Assembly: GCA_025458665.1 (NCBI GenBank)
Contig: JALOSG010000003.1
Location: 1 to 47,708 of the forward strand
From: Serpentinimonas sp.
Lineage (GTDB): Bacteria; Pseudomonadota; Gammaproteobacteria; Burkholderiales; Burkholderiaceae_C
Reading direction: 5' to 3'
Length of the DNA stretch: 47,708 nucleotides
In this document: positions 8,843-18,199 of the stretch, in pieces
Numbering within the stretch: the stretch's first letter is position 1
Layout: each line of letters opens with the position of its first letter
The notes under the pieces: generated by a model
Told to the model about the DNA's origin: nothing
Seen by the model: the letters and a program-made list of their open reading frames with translations, nothing else
Databases searched by the model: none
Made by a program: the position numbers and the translations under genes

Positions 8843-9640
8843 ATGCAAGATCCCACCCCGCAAGAACCCATACTGCTGCACCAGCGCGACGCGCGCGGTG
8901 TGCACACCCTGACGCTGAACACGCCCAAGGCCTTCAATGCGCTGAGCGAAGCGATGCTGGCCGCCCTGTCGGACAAGCTCACCGAAATTGCCGCCGACCC
9001 CGAGGGCCGGGTGGTGGTGCTGGGCGCGGCCGGCAAGGCCTTTTGCGCCGGCCACAACCTGAAGGAAATGAAGGCCCAGCCCGAAGAGGCCTACTACCGG
9101 CGCCTGTTTGCCCAGTGCTCCCGCATGATGATGCAGATCCAGCAACTGCCCCTGCCCGTGATTGCGCGGGTGCAGGGACTGGCCACGGCGGCAGGCTGTC
9201 AGCTGGTGGCGCAGTGCGATCTGGCGGTGGCAGTGCAGGAGGCCAAGTTCGGTGTGAATGGTATCGATGTGGGCCTGTTCTGCGCCACGCCCAGCGTGCC
9301 GCTGGTGCGCAATGTGCCCACCAAAACCGCCATGGAAATGCTCCTAACGGGCGAGTTCATCAGTGCCGAGACCGCCCAGCAGCGCGGGCTGGTGAACCGC
9401 GTGGTGTCTGCCGAGGCCCTGGACGCCGAGGTGGAAAAACTGGTGGCCGCCATTCTGGCCAAGCCCCGTGTGGCCATTGCCATGGGCAAGGCCGTGTTCT
9501 ACCAGCACCGCGAGACCGGGATTGAAGCGGCCTACCAGTTGGCGGGCCAGACCATGGCCTGCAACATGGCCCACGAAGTGGCGCAGGAAGGCGTGCAGGC
9601 TTTCATTGAGAAGCGGCCACCCGCATGGCGGGCCGCCTGA
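8843..9640 (+). CDS. Enoyl-CoA hydratase/isomerase family protein
   Basis: This is a 265-residue crotonase-fold protein with a GAGGAGA ribosome site 5 bases before its ATG. The oxyanion-hole block is GKAFCAGHNLKEM. The second glycine-rich block (ARVQGLATAAGCQLVAQCDLAVA) is followed by AKFGVNGIDVGLFCATPSVPL. This last stretch resembles the ECHDC3-like subgroup, in which the two catalytic Glu residues of classical hydratases are not clearly present. Classical hydratase activity is therefore uncertain; isomerase, hydrolase or another crotonase reaction remains possible. It is co-directional with the HDAC gene 10 bp upstream and is followed by a strong terminator. Confidence 0.87.
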   Translation: MQDPTPQEPILLHQRDARGVHTLTLNTPKAFNALSEAMLAALSDKLTEIAADPEGRVVVLGAAGKAFCAGHNLKEMKAQPEEAYYRRLFAQCSRMMMQIQQLPLPVIARVQGLATAAGCQLVAQCDLAVAVQEAKFGVNGIDVGLFCATPSVPLVRNVPTKTAMEMLLTGEFISAETAQQRGLVNRVVSAEALDAEVEKLVAAILAKPRVAIAMGKAVFYQHRETGIEAAYQLAGQTMACNMAHEVAQEGVQAFIEKRPPAWRAA

Positions 9641-9676
9641 CGGTGCCGTTGAACTGAGTACACACCCCATGCTCCA

Positions 9677-9703
9677 AGCGTCTGTGCCACAGGCGCTTTT
9701 TTT
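9677..9703 (+). terminator. Rho-independent terminator after the enoyl-CoA hydratase gene
   Basis: AGCGTCTGT pairs with ACAGGCGCT (9 bp with one G-U pair) around the loop GCC, followed directly by a run of seven T. It ends the HDAC-hydratase unit just before the MscS gene. Confidence 0.88.
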
Positions 9704-9720
9704 GTGATCCGTCTGCCTTC

Positions 9721-11088
9721 ATGACCACTCCGAACCTGATCCCCGCGGCTATCTCTGCCCCCGCCACCCCGGCCACCCCGGCTTCCGCTCCCGGCTACTC
9801 ACCCAGCGCGCTGCTGGAGTTCGACGTGTGGCTCTCCGCGTTCCGCCAGCCCAGTGTGCTCATCGAACTGGCTGTGCTGGTGGGTTGCACCTTGCTCGCG
9901 TTCGGTCTGGTGTTCCTGCTGCGCCGCTCCCTGGGGCAATCGGAGGCGCGCTCCATCTGGTTCGGCCGCCGCTGGGTGGACGGCGTGCTGTTCCCGCTCC
10001 TGTTGCTGGGTCTGGTGTATGCCAGCCGTACAGCGCTGGATGGGCACCTGGCGCTGGCGGTGCTGCGCGTGGCGGTACCCGTGCTGGTGGCGCTGGTCGT
10101 CATCCGCGTCGGGGTCAAGGTGCTGCAAGTGGCGTTTTCCGATGCGCCGTGGCTGCGCCCCATAGAGCGCACCATTTCCTGGGTGGCGTGGCTGAGCATG
10201 GTGCTGTGGGTGAGCGGGCTGCTTCCCGTCATCTGGCACGAACTCGATCAGATCACCTGGAAGATTGGTGGCTCCACGCTGTCGGTGCGCACCCTGATCG
10301 AAGGCGCCCTGACGGCGGGCGCGGTACTCATCCTCACGCTGTGGGTGTCTTCGGCCATCGAGGCGCGGCTGCTGCGCTCTGCCGTGGGCAACTCCGAGCT
10401 TTCATTGCGCAAGGCAGTGAGCAACGCCACACGCGCGCTGCTGCTGTTTGTGGGCCTGATCGTGGCACTCACTTCGGTGGGTATCGACCTCACGGCCTTG
10501 TCGGTGCTGGGCGGCGCGGTCGGCGTGGGCATTGGTTTTGGCCTGCAGAAGCTGGCATCCAACTACGTCAGTGGCTTCGTCATCCTGACCGAGCGCAGCG
10601 TGCGCATTGGCGACATGGTGCGGGTGGACAACTTCGAAGGCCGCATCACCGACATCAACGCCCGCTCCACGGTGATCCGCTCGCTCACGGGCAGCGAGTC
10701 CATCGTGCCGAACGAGTTTTTCATCATCAGCCGGGTGGAGAACCTGTCTCTGGCCGACCCGAAGGTGTGGCAGTCCACCACCGTGAGCGTGGCCTACGAC
10801 AGCGACGTGGAACTGGTCCGCCGGCTGCTGACGGAGGCTGCCCTGGCGCAACCGCGGGTGCTGCGCGACCCGGCGCCTACAGCCAACCTCGCCACTTTCG
10901 GTGCCGACGGGCTGGAGTTCACGCTGGGCTACTGGATTGCCGATCCCGAAGCCGGGCAGTTGGTGCTCCGCTCCGCCATCAACCTGCAGATCCTGCAGGC
11001 GTTCCGGGCGCATGGCATACAGATTCCGTACCCGCAACGGGTGGTGCGTGTGCAGGGGGCAGAAAAAGTGCTTGAAGCGGGCGAGTGA
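9721..11088 (+). CDS. MscS family mechanosensitive ion channel
   Basis: The protein has 455 residues. It begins with a Pro/Ala-rich cytoplasmic stretch, followed by several membrane helices between about residues 40 and 260. The pore-lining helix and beta domain are clear: GGAVGVGIGFGLQKLASNYVSGF, then ERSVRIGDMVRVDNFEGRI and RSLTGSESIVPNEFFI. The channel releases solutes from the cytoplasm across the inner membrane when tension rises during osmotic downshock. The extra N-terminal helices make it longer than E. coli MscS (286 residues), as in many proteobacterial paralogues. The -35 element of the etf promoter lies inside the last codons of this gene. Confidence 0.92.
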   Translation: MTTPNLIPAAISAPATPATPASAPGYSPSALLEFDVWLSAFRQPSVLIELAVLVGCTLLAFGLVFLLRRSLGQSEARSIWFGRRWVDGVLFPLLLLGLVYASRTALDGHLALAVLRVAVPVLVALVVIRVGVKVLQVAFSDAPWLRPIERTISWVAWLSMVLWVSGLLPVIWHELDQITWKIGGSTLSVRTLIEGALTAGAVLILTLWVSSAIEARLLRSAVGNSELSLRKAVSNATRALLLFVGLIVALTSVGIDLTALSVLGGAVGVGIGFGLQKLASNYVSGFVILTERSVRIGDMVRVDNFEGRITDINARSTVIRSLTGSESIVPNEFFIISRVENLSLADPKVWQSTTVSVAYDSDVELVRRLLTEAALAQPRVLRDPAPTANLATFGADGLEFTLGYWIADPEAGQLVLRSAINLQILQAFRAHGIQIPYPQRVVRVQGAEKVLEAGE

Positions 11089-11100
11089 GGTCTCTATAAT
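11072..11100 (+). promoter_or_regulatory. Candidate sigma-70 promoter P1 for etfBA
   Basis: TTGAAG and a consensus TATAAT are separated by exactly 17 bp. The -35 lies in the 3' end of the mscS gene and the -10 just after its stop. Transcription would start near 11107, at the edge of the palindrome at 11111. This is the best-matching promoter I noticed in the window. Confidence 0.68.
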
Positions 11101-11110
11101 TCGCAAAAAA

Positions 11111-11122
11111 GAACGATCGTTC
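11111..11122. promoter_or_regulatory. Perfect 12-bp palindrome, candidate TetR-type operator
   Basis: GAACGATCGTTC is a perfect inverted repeat flanked by A6 on the left and, after one G, T6 on the right. It lies immediately downstream of the P1 -10 box, where a bound repressor would block transcription start. Short symmetrical sites of this kind are typical of TetR-family repressors; FadP-like regulators of fatty-acid genes are a possibility. With the A and T runs it could also fold as a weak bidirectional terminator for mscS. Confidence 0.55.
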
Positions 11123-11130
11123 GTTTTTTC

Positions 11131-11160
11131 TGGACCGACCGGCTTGGGTCGCTCTACAAT
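11131..11160 (+). promoter_or_regulatory. Possible second promoter P2 for etfBA
   Basis: TGGACC and TACAAT are separated by 18 bp and lie between the two palindromes. The -35 match is moderate. Initiation here would begin inside the 20-bp palindrome that follows, so both palindromes would each control one promoter. Confidence 0.4.
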
Positions 11161-11161
11161 G

Positions 11162-11181
11162 TGACGTTTACGTAAACGTCA
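11162..11181. promoter_or_regulatory. Perfect 20-bp palindrome, candidate LiuR-like operator
   Basis: TGACGTTTACGTAAACGTCA is perfectly symmetrical. Sequences built on TTTACGTAAA are known for LiuR, a MerR-family regulator of branched-chain amino acid degradation whose proteobacterial regulons often include etfBA. The site lies 34 bp upstream of the etfB start. Assignment to LiuR is from memory of the motif and not from a search. Confidence 0.6.
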
Positions 11182-11215
11182 ATCTCAAACAGATCCCAGA
11201 TCACAGGAGCTAGTC

Positions 11216-11965
11216 ATGAAGATTTTGGTGCCCGTCAAGCGCGTGGTGGACTACAACGTGAAGGTGCGCGTGAAGGCCGACGGCTCCGGCGTCGATATCG
11301 CCAACGTGAAGATGAGCATGAACCCCTTCGACGAAATTGCCGTGGAAGAGGCCGTGCGCCTGAAAGAGAAGGGCGCTGCCACCGAAGTGATTGCCGTGTC
11401 CTGCGGCGTGGCCCAGTGCCAGGAAACCCTGCGCACCGCCATGGCCATTGGCGCCGACCGCGCCATCCTGGTGGAAACCAACGAAGAGCTGCAGCCCCTG
11501 GCCGTGGCCAAAATCCTGAAGGCCCTGGTGGACAAAGAGCAGCCGGGCCTGATCATTCTGGGCAAGCAGGCCATTGACGACGACGCCAACCAGACCGGCC
11601 AGATGCTGGCGGCCCTGGCCGACCTGCCGCAGGCCACCTTTGCCTCCAAGGTGGAGATGGTGGACGGCAAGGTGCACGTGACCCGCGAGGTGGACGGCGG
11701 CCTGGAGACCGTGGCCCTGAGCCTGCCGGCTGTGGTCACCACCGACCTGCGCCTCAACGAGCCGCGCTACGTGACGCTGCCCAACATCATGAAGGCCAAG
11801 AAGAAGCAGCTGGACAACATCAAGCCCGAAGAGCTGGGTGTGGATGTGGCGCCGCGCCTCAAGACCTTGAAGGTCAGTGAGCCGCCCAAGCGCAGCGCCG
11901 GTATCAAGGTGGCCGATGTGGCCACGCTGGTGGACAAGCTCAAGAACGTGTCCAAGGTGATCTGA
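11216..11965 (+). CDS. etfB: Electron transfer flavoprotein beta subunit
   Basis: The 249-residue protein starts [19 protein letters not shown], the standard EtfB N-terminus, with a GGAG ribosome site. The conserved AMP/FAD-interface region is visible: [18 protein letters not shown], then [20 protein letters not shown] and [21 protein letters not shown] (the ETF recognition loop region with its Leu contact to dehydrogenases). With EtfA it forms a soluble heterodimer that accepts electrons from acyl-CoA dehydrogenases and passes them to ETF-ubiquinone oxidoreductase. It is followed after 62 bp by etfA. Expression is probably controlled by the two palindromes upstream. Confidence 0.97.
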   Translation: MKILVPVKRVVDYNVKVRVKADGSGVDIANVKMSMNPFDEIAVEEAVRLKEKGAATEVIAVSCGVAQCQETLRTAMAIGADRAILVETNEELQPLAVAKILKALVDKEQPGLIILGKQAIDDDANQTGQMLAALADLPQATFASKVEMVDGKVHVTREVDGGLETVALSLPAVVTTDLRLNEPRYVTLPNIMKAKKKQLDNIKPEELGVDVAPRLKTLKVSEPPKRSAGIKVADVATLVDKLKNVSKVI

Positions 11966-12027
11966 GCGCGCTGTCCGCGTTCCTTCACCTCACACCCAAC
12001 AACCCACAAGATTCCAGGAGTCCTTCC

Positions 12028-12981
12028 ATGAGCAACCTCATTCTGGTCGTGGCCGAACACGACAACGCCAGCCTCAAAGGCGCCACGCTCAACACCGTGA
12101 CCGCCGCGGCCCACATTGCCAAGCACACGGGCGGAGCCATCCATGTGCTGGTGGCTGGCTTCAACGCCGGTGCTGCCGCTGCCCAGGCGGCGCAGGTGCA
12201 GGGCGTGGCCCAGGTGCTGCATGCCGATGCCGCCCAGCTGGAGCACGGTCTGGCTGAAAACGTGGCACCCCAGGTGCTGGCCGCTGTGGCCGCTGGTGGC
12301 TACAGCCACATCCTGTTCGCCTCCACCGCGCGCGGCAAGAACATCGCTCCGCGCGTGGCCGCCAAGCTCGATGTGGCGCAGATTTCCGACATCACCCGTG
12401 TGGACGCCGCCGACACCTTCGAGCGCCCCATTTATGCCGGCAACGCCATGGCCGTGGTGCAGAGCAGCGATGCGGTGAAGGTCATCACGGTGCGCACCAC
12501 CGGCTTCGATGCCGCCGCCACCGGTGGCTCGGCCGCCGTGGCTACGGCCGCCGCCGTGGGCGACAGCGGCAAGAGCAGCTTCGTGGGCTCCGAACTCGCC
12601 GTGAGCGACCGGCCCGAACTCACGGCCGCCAAGATCATTGTGTCGGGCGGCCGCGCCCTGGGCAGTGCCGAGAAGTTCAACGAAGTCATGACCCCGCTGG
12701 CCGACAAGCTGGGTGCCGCTCTGGGTGCCAGCCGCGCTGCGGTGGACGCCGGCTACGCCCCGAACGACTGGCAGGTGGGCCAGACCGGCAAGATCGTGGC
12801 GCCCAGCCTCTACATCGCTGCCGGCATTTCGGGTGCCATCCAGCACCTGGCGGGCATGAAGGATTCCAAGGTCATTGTGGCCATCAACAAGGACCCGGAA
12901 GCCCCCATCTTCAGCGTGGCCGACTACAGCCTGGAGGCCGACCTGTTCGAGGCGGTGCCGGAACTGGTCAAGAGCCTGTAA
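12028..12981 (+). CDS. etfA: Electron transfer flavoprotein alpha subunit
   Basis: The 317-residue protein starts [20 protein letters not shown], the usual EtfA opening, with AGGAGT before the ATG. The FAD-binding C-terminal domain carries the typical blocks: [13 protein letters not shown], then [20 protein letters not shown] and [18 protein letters not shown], ending in [16 protein letters not shown]. It binds the FAD of the ETF heterodimer. A rho-independent terminator follows, so etfB-etfA form a compact two-gene unit separate from the acyl-CoA dehydrogenase gene downstream. Confidence 0.97.
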   Translation: MSNLILVVAEHDNASLKGATLNTVTAAAHIAKHTGGAIHVLVAGFNAGAAAAQAAQVQGVAQVLHADAAQLEHGLAENVAPQVLAAVAAGGYSHILFASTARGKNIAPRVAAKLDVAQISDITRVDAADTFERPIYAGNAMAVVQSSDAVKVITVRTTGFDAAATGGSAAVATAAAVGDSGKSSFVGSELAVSDRPELTAAKIIVSGGRALGSAEKFNEVMTPLADKLGAALGASRAAVDAGYAPNDWQVGQTGKIVAPSLYIAAGISGAIQHLAGMKDSKVIVAINKDPEAPIFSVADYSLEADLFEAVPELVKSL

Positions 12982-12998
12982 CCTTTCCCTGAAACTCT

Positions 12999-13028
12999 GG
13001 GCGTCCCGCAAGCTGGCGCCCTTTTTTT
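12999..13028 (+). terminator. Rho-independent terminator after etfA
   Basis: GGGCGTC pairs with GGCGCCC (7 bp, one G-U pair) around a 9-nt loop, followed by seven T. It lies 18 bp after the etfA stop codon. Confidence 0.85.
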
Positions 13029-13094
13029 GGTCTGCCTGCCGCTTTCTGCTTCTTGCTGCAGGCATGGCCGCTATCAGTCACCGGAGACACACGC

Positions 13095-14796
13095 ATGAGC
13101 TACATCGCCCCCGTCAAAGACATGATGTTCACCATCGAGCATCTGGCAGGCCTTGAACAGGTGGCCCAACTGCCCGGTTTCGAGGAAGCCGGTCTGGACA
13201 CGGCCGAGGCGGTGCTGGAAGAGTGCGCTCGCCTGAACCAGGAAGTCATTGCGCCGCTGAACTGGGAGGGCGACAAGTACCCGTCCAGCTTCCACGACGG
13301 CAAGGTCACCACCACGCCGGGTTTCCGCGACGCCTACCGCCAGTACGCCGAGGGCGGATGGCAGGGCCTGCAGCACCCGGCCGACTTCGGCGGTCAGGGC
13401 CTGCCCAAGACCATAGGCTCGGCCTGCAGCGAAGTGCTGAACTCGGCCAACATGAGCTTTGCGCTGTGTCCGCTGCTCACCGACGGCGCCATTGAAGCGC
13501 TGCTCACCGCTGGCAGCGATGAGCTGAAAGCCACCTACCTGGAAAAGCTCATCAGTGGCCAGTGGACCGGCACCATGAACCTGACCGAACCGCAGGCGGG
13601 TTCCGACTTGTCGATGGTGCGCAGCCGCGCCGAGCCGCAGCCCGACGGCACCTACAAGGTGTTCGGCACCAAGATCTACATCACCTACGGTGAGCACGAC
13701 ATGGCCGAGAACATCGTGCACCTGGTGGGGTGCCCGCAACGACGTGCACTGCGTGAGCATCGAGCACAAGATGGGCATCAAGGCCAGCCCCACGGCGGTA
13801 TTGCAGTACGGCGACCACGGCGGCGCGGTGGGTTACCTGGTGGGCGAGGAAAACCGTGGCCTGGAGTACATGTTCATCATGATGAACGCGGCCCGCTTTG
13901 CCGTGGGTGTGCAGGGCATAGCCATTGCCGAGCGTGCCTACCAGAAGGCGGTGCAGTACGCCCGCGACCGCGTGCAGAGCCGGCCCGTGGATGGCAGCCT
14001 GAATGCGGCGGCGCCCATCATCCACCACCCTGACGTGAAGCGCATGCTCATGACCATGCGCGCCACCGTGGAGGGTTGCCGTGCCATGTCGGCCGTGGCA
14101 GCGGCGGCCTACGACGCGGCCCACCACCACCCCGACGCCGATGTGCGCAAGCAGAACGCCACGTTCTATGAGTTCATGGTGCCGCTGGTGAAGGGCTACA
14201 GCACCGAGATGAGCCTGGAAGTGACCAGCCTGGGCGTGCAGGTGCACGGTGGCATGGGCTTCATCGAGGAAACCGGTGCTGCGCAGTACTACCGCGACGC
14301 CAAGATCCTGACCATTTACGAAGGCACCACCGCCATCCAGGCCAACGACCTGGTGGGCCGCAAGACCGCCCGCGACGGCGGCAACACCGCCAAAGCCATT
14401 GCGGCCCAGATTGCCGGCACCGAAGCCGAGCTGCGCGCCAGCGGTTCGGCCCATGCGGTGGCGGTAGCCCAGCGGCTGGCTGCGGCCCGCGAGGCTTTTG
14501 TGGATGTGGTGGACTTCATTGCCGCCAACACCCGCGCCAACCCCAACGCCGCCTTTGCCGGCAGCGTGCCCTACCTGATGCTGGCCGGCAACCTCATGGC
14601 GGGCTGGCAGATGGGCCGCGCGCTGCTGGTGGCCGAGCGCGAAGCCGCCGCTGGCCGCGATGTGCCCTTCATGCAGGCCAAGATCAGCACGGCCCGCTTC
14701 TACGCCGACCACATCCTCAGCCGTGCCCCCGGTGTGCGCGACGCCATTGTGGAAGGCCACGCCGGTGTCACCGAGATGGCGGTGGAAGCATTCTGA
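13095..14796 (+). pseudogene. Acyl-CoA dehydrogenase, broken by an internal deletion and frameshift
   Basis: The gene starts with ATG after a GGAGAC site and encodes MSYIAPVKDMMFTIEHLAGL, the N-terminus of the roughly 600-residue acyl-CoA dehydrogenase group with a C-terminal extension. The N-terminal helical domain and start of the beta domain (TGTMNLTEPQAGSDLS, GTKIYITYGEHDMAENIVHLV) are in one frame. From GARNDVHCVSIEHKMG the homology continues in the next frame to the end, including the base-containing region GGMGFIEETGAAQYYRDAKI. At the junction near 13728, about 30 residues expected between HLV and GARND are missing, and a net loss of 3n+2 bases shifts the frame. Codon use is intact on both sides, so the lesion is recent or an assembly error. 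As read, the product stops at 14033 with a scrambled tail and should be inactive. Confidence 0.85.
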
Positions 14797-14870
14797 ACGT
14801 GGCATGCTGAGCGCAGCTGTTCGCCCGATCTGACCCCCTTAACCATTACACGAACCCCACCGGAGACCCC

Positions 14871-15830
14871 ATGTCCAAACTGCCTGCCGCGCTGCAACGT
14901 CTGCGCTTCCCCGTCATTGGCGCGCCCCTGTTCATCATCAGCAACCCCAAGCTGGTGATTGCGCAGTGCGCAGCGGGCGTGGTGGGCTCCATGCCGGCGC
15001 TCAACGCGCGCCCGGCGTCGCAACTCGAGGAATGGCTGCACGAGATCACCGAGGGCATTGCCGCGCACGACAAGGCCCACCCGGACCAGCCCGCTGCGCC
15101 CTACGCCATCAACCAGATCGTGCACAAGAGCAACGACCGGCTGGAGCACGACATGGAGGTGTGCGCCAAGTACAAGGTGCCCATCGTCATCACCAGCCTG
15201 GGCGCCCGCGAAGACGTGAACCAGGCCGTGCACAGCTGGGGTGGTGTGGTGCTGCACGACATCATCAACAACTTCTTTGCGCACAAGGCCATAGACAAGG
15301 GCGCCGATGGTCTGGTGGCGGTGGCCGCGGGTGCCGGTGGCCACGCGGGTGTGAAGAGCCCGTTTGCGCTCATCCAGGAAATCCGCCAGTGGTTCGATGG
15401 CCCCCTGGCCCTGTCGGGCAGCATTGCGCACGGTGGTGCGGTGCTGGCGGCGCGTGCGGCGGGGGCGGACTTTGCCTACATCGGCTCGGCCTTCATTGCC
15501 ACCGAAGAGGCCCGCGCCTCTGACGCATACAAGCAGGCTATCGTGGATGGCAACTCGGACGACATCGTCTACAGCAACCTGTTCACCGGGGTGCACGGTA
15601 ACTACCTCAAGCCCTCCATCAAGGCCGCAGGCCTGGACCCCGACAACCTGCCCGAGAGCGACCCGAGCAAGATGAATTTCGGCGGCGGCGAGGGTTCCAA
15701 GAAGGCGTGGAAAGACATCTGGGGTTGTGGCCAGGGCATAGGCGCGGTGGACGCTGTGGTGCCCGCCGGCGAACTGGTGGCGCGCCTGAAGCGCGAGTAC
15801 GCCGAAGCGCTGGCGCGGGTCAACGCCTGA
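14871..15830 (+). CDS. Nitronate monooxygenase / 2-nitropropane dioxygenase-like flavoprotein
   Basis: This is a 319-residue FMN-dependent TIM-barrel protein of the NMO/YrpB family, with a GGAGAC site before the ATG. The N-terminal [24 protein letters not shown] matches the phosphate/flavin loop region. [20 protein letters not shown] holds the catalytic His (GGHAG), and [28 protein letters not shown] forms the FMN phosphate site. The family oxidises propionate-3-nitronate and other nitronates, though many members have unproven substrates and some annotated as enoyl reductases share the fold. The gene ends inside the 3' end of miaA on the other strand (11 bp of convergent overlap). Confidence 0.88.
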   Translation: MSKLPAALQRLRFPVIGAPLFIISNPKLVIAQCAAGVVGSMPALNARPASQLEEWLHEITEGIAAHDKAHPDQPAAPYAINQIVHKSNDRLEHDMEVCAKYKVPIVITSLGAREDVNQAVHSWGGVVLHDIINNFFAHKAIDKGADGLVAVAAGAGGHAGVKSPFALIQEIRQWFDGPLALSGSIAHGGAVLAARAAGADFAYIGSAFIATEEARASDAYKQAIVDGNSDDIVYSNLFTGVHGNYLKPSIKAAGLDPDNLPESDPSKMNFGGGEGSKKAWKDIWGCGQGIGAVDAVVPAGELVARLKREYAEALARVNA

Positions 15831-16878
15831 GGCTGGCCACCACGGTGTCCGCGTAAGCGGCAGCGGCGGCCTGCAAGGCCTGCGGGCTGTCGGCGGGCAG
15901 CACCACGCGCTCGGGCATGCTGCGCAGCCACGTGAGCTGGCGCTTGGCCAGTTGGCGCGTGGCGGCGGCGCCGCGTTCCTGCAGGACCGCCAAGGGCTCG
16001 GTGCCAGCATCCAGCCACTCCCAGGCCTGCCGGTAGCCCACGCAGCGCATGGCGGGCAGGCTGGCGTGCACGCCCGGGTGCTGGCGCAGGCGCTGCACCT
16101 CTTCCAGAAAACCCTGTTGCAGCATGGCAGCGAAGCGTTGTTCGATGCGCTGGTGCAGCCAGCGGCGGTCCTGCGGTTCCAGGGACAGCAGCGCACCGGA
16201 CTGACCCAGAATGGTGGGCTGCCCGGTTGGTTCGGCTTCCTGCTGGCTGGCGTCCTTGTGGTGGTAGGCAGACAGCGGCTTGCCCGTGCTGCACACCACC
16301 TCCAGCGCGCGGCCTATGCGCTGGCTGTCGTTGGGCGCCAGGCGTGCGGCGGTCACCGGGTCCAGCGCCTGTAGGCGCTCGTGCAGAGCGGGCCAGCCCA
16401 GTTCCCGTGCATCGGCGGCAATGCGCTCGCGCCACACCGGGTCGGTGCCCGGCATCTCGTCCAGGCCCTGCAACAGCGCCTTGAAGTACAGCATGGTGCC
16501 GCCCACCAGCAGCGGGAAATGCCCGCGCGCCCAGACGTCTTGCAGCGCCGCGTGCGCGTCTTGTACAAAGCGCGCGGCGCTGTAGCTTTCGGTGGGGTCC
16601 AGCAGGTCCAGCAGGTGGTGTTGCACCTGCTGTTGTTCGGCCACTGTGGGTTTGGCTGTGCCTATGTCCATGCCGCGGTACACCAGCGCGGAATCCACGC
16701 TGATGATCTCTACCGGCGGGCGGGCAGCTGTACGCCCGGGCAGGGCAAGCCCCACTGCGTGGGCCAGCTGAAGCGCCCAGGCGCTTTTGCCCGAAGCCGT
16801 GGGCCCGGCCACCGCCAGCCACTTCAGTGGGCCTGCTTGCGGCACCACCCTTGCCGAACCCGTGGACAGTGGCTCCAT
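15820..16878 (-). CDS. miaA: tRNA dimethylallyltransferase
   Basis: The 352-residue enzyme transfers a dimethylallyl group to A37 of tRNAs reading UNN codons. The start is the ATG that overlaps the MFS gene stop (TGATG), giving [20 protein letters not shown]; the longer ORF-track frame is a read-through of the MFS gene in another frame. The P-loop GPTASGKS lies at residues 25-32, then the substrate block [16 protein letters not shown] and the family motif [20 protein letters not shown]. The C-terminal [15 protein letters not shown] is also typical. mutL-miaA adjacency is widely conserved; here an MFS gene lies between them. The C-terminus overlaps the convergent nitronate monooxygenase gene by 11 bp. 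Confidence 0.96.
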   Translation of the reverse strand: MEPLSTGSARVVPQAGPLKWLAVAGPTASGKSAWALQLAHAVGLALPGRTAARPPVEIISVDSALVYRGMDIGTAKPTVAEQQQVQHHLLDLLDPTESYSAARFVQDAHAALQDVWARGHFPLLVGGTMLYFKALLQGLDEMPGTDPVWRERIAADARELGWPALHERLQALDPVTAARLAPNDSQRIGRALEVVCSTGKPLSAYHHKDASQQEAEPTGQPTILGQSGALLSLEPQDRRWLHQRIEQRFAAMLQQGFLEEVQRLRQHPGVHASLPAMRCVGYRQAWEWLDAGTEPLAVLQERGAAATRQLAKRQLTWLRSMPERVVLPADSPQALQAAAAAYADTVVASLRR

Positions 16879-18149
16879 CAGGGCGCCGCGTTGCCTTCGG
16901 GCACGGCGCGCTGCAGCGGCGCCTTCACCTCGCCGTAGCGCTGCACCAGCACCCAGGCCACGAAGGCAATGACCACGCTCCAGAACCACAGCCCGTGGGT
17001 GAGCGGGAACACCGAAGGGGCCTGCGCGTCGGTGCCGGTGGAGAGCTGGCGCCCGATCCAGCTGCCCATGGCAAAGGCTGCCACCATCATGAGGAAGCCG
17101 GCAATGGCCGAGGCAGTGCCCGCTGCCTGCGGGAACGGCGATACCGCGCCACTTTGCCCGCAAGGCTGGTGCACGCCGTGCGCCAGGATGAAGAGGTAGA
17201 ACGGCCCCATGATGGTCCAGACGCTCTGCCAGCCCAGCAGGGCCAGCACACCGGCAGACGTGCCCCCGGCCAGCGTGAAGCAGGCCGCCACCGCCACCGT
17301 GCGCCGCACACCCAGACGGGGAATGAGCTGGCGGCACACCAGCGTGCCCAGGATGTACACGAAGGACATGGAGAACATGACCAGCCCGTACTGGGTGGGA
17401 CTGAGCCCCAGTATGCGGATGAACACGAAGGAGGAGGTGGCCAGGAAAGTGAACAGACCACCGTAGGAGGCCAGTGCCAGCAGCGCATAGGCCCAGAACG
17501 TGGGGTGGCGCAGGATGAGCTTCCAGACGCGCCACATGTCCCGCGGTTGCAGGGCTTTGGGGTTGGGCTCCGCCAGGGTTTCCTCGAACTTCCAGGTCAG
17601 CAGCGCCAGTGTCACCACACCGAACACCGCCACCACGGCCAGGGCGGCCTGCCAGCCGAACAGGCCTGCCAGCAGACCACCGGTGGGCGCGCTCATGCAG
17701 GCCAGCACGCCCAGGCCGGTGAGGCCTTTGGACATCATCCGGGCTCCATCGGCCGGGGTGTAAAGGTCGCGAACGATGGCGCGTGCGCACATGACCGCTG
17801 CGCCCATGGCTGCGCCCTGCACGGCGCGCCACAGGATGAGCTGGTCCATGCTCTGCGCGAACAGGCTGCCTAAAGACGCCAGCGCGAACGCTGTGGTGCC
17901 GACCAGCAGAATGGGCCGGCGGCCAAACCGGTCCGACAGAGGCCCCCAGAATAGCTGCGAGACACCGAACGCCAGCAGCAATGCGGTGAGGGTGAGCTGC
18001 GCCTGCGGCATACCCGCGCCAAAACCTTCGGTGATGGCGGGCAGGGCGGGCAGGTACAGGTCGGTGGCGATGGGCTGTATGCCCAGCAGCAGAGAAAGGA
18101 ACAGCACCACAAGGCCCGGGGACATGGTGCTGGGGGAAGCGGTTGGCAT
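16878..18149 (-). CDS. MFS transporter, Bcr/CflA-type drug efflux
   Basis: The 423-residue inner-membrane protein has about 12 predicted helices. The N-terminal block [19 protein letters not shown] is characteristic of the Bcr/CflA subfamily, and [18 protein letters not shown] is the MFS motif A in the loop between helices 2 and 3. The product should export drugs or small metabolites by proton antiport; the substrate is unknown. Its stop codon overlaps the miaA start (TGATG), so miaA is probably translated by reinitiation from this mRNA. The transporter has no functional link with tRNA modification or mismatch repair that I know of. Confidence 0.9.
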   Translation of the reverse strand: MPTASPSTMSPGLVVLFLSLLLGIQPIATDLYLPALPAITEGFGAGMPQAQLTLTALLLAFGVSQLFWGPLSDRFGRRPILLVGTTAFALASLGSLFAQSMDQLILWRAVQGAAMGAAVMCARAIVRDLYTPADGARMMSKGLTGLGVLACMSAPTGGLLAGLFGWQAALAVVAVFGVVTLALLTWKFEETLAEPNPKALQPRDMWRVWKLILRHPTFWAYALLALASYGGLFTFLATSSFVFIRILGLSPTQYGLVMFSMSFVYILGTLVCRQLIPRLGVRRTVAVAACFTLAGGTSAGVLALLGWQSVWTIMGPFYLFILAHGVHQPCGQSGAVSPFPQAAGTASAIAGFLMMVAAFAMGSWIGRQLSTGTDAQAPSVFPLTHGLWFWSVVIAFVAWVLVQRYGEVKAPLQRAVPEGNAAP

Positions 18150-18199
18150 GGCGGGGAGCGTACCACGGCGATGTGGCGGCTACAGGATGTTGCGGGGGT

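Noticed and set aside
11105-11129. A6-GAACGATCGTTC-G-T6 as the mscS terminator
   Set aside because: The GC stem is only four pairs with a GATC loop, so the perfect palindrome just after a strong -10 is better explained as an operator. A minor terminator role is not excluded.
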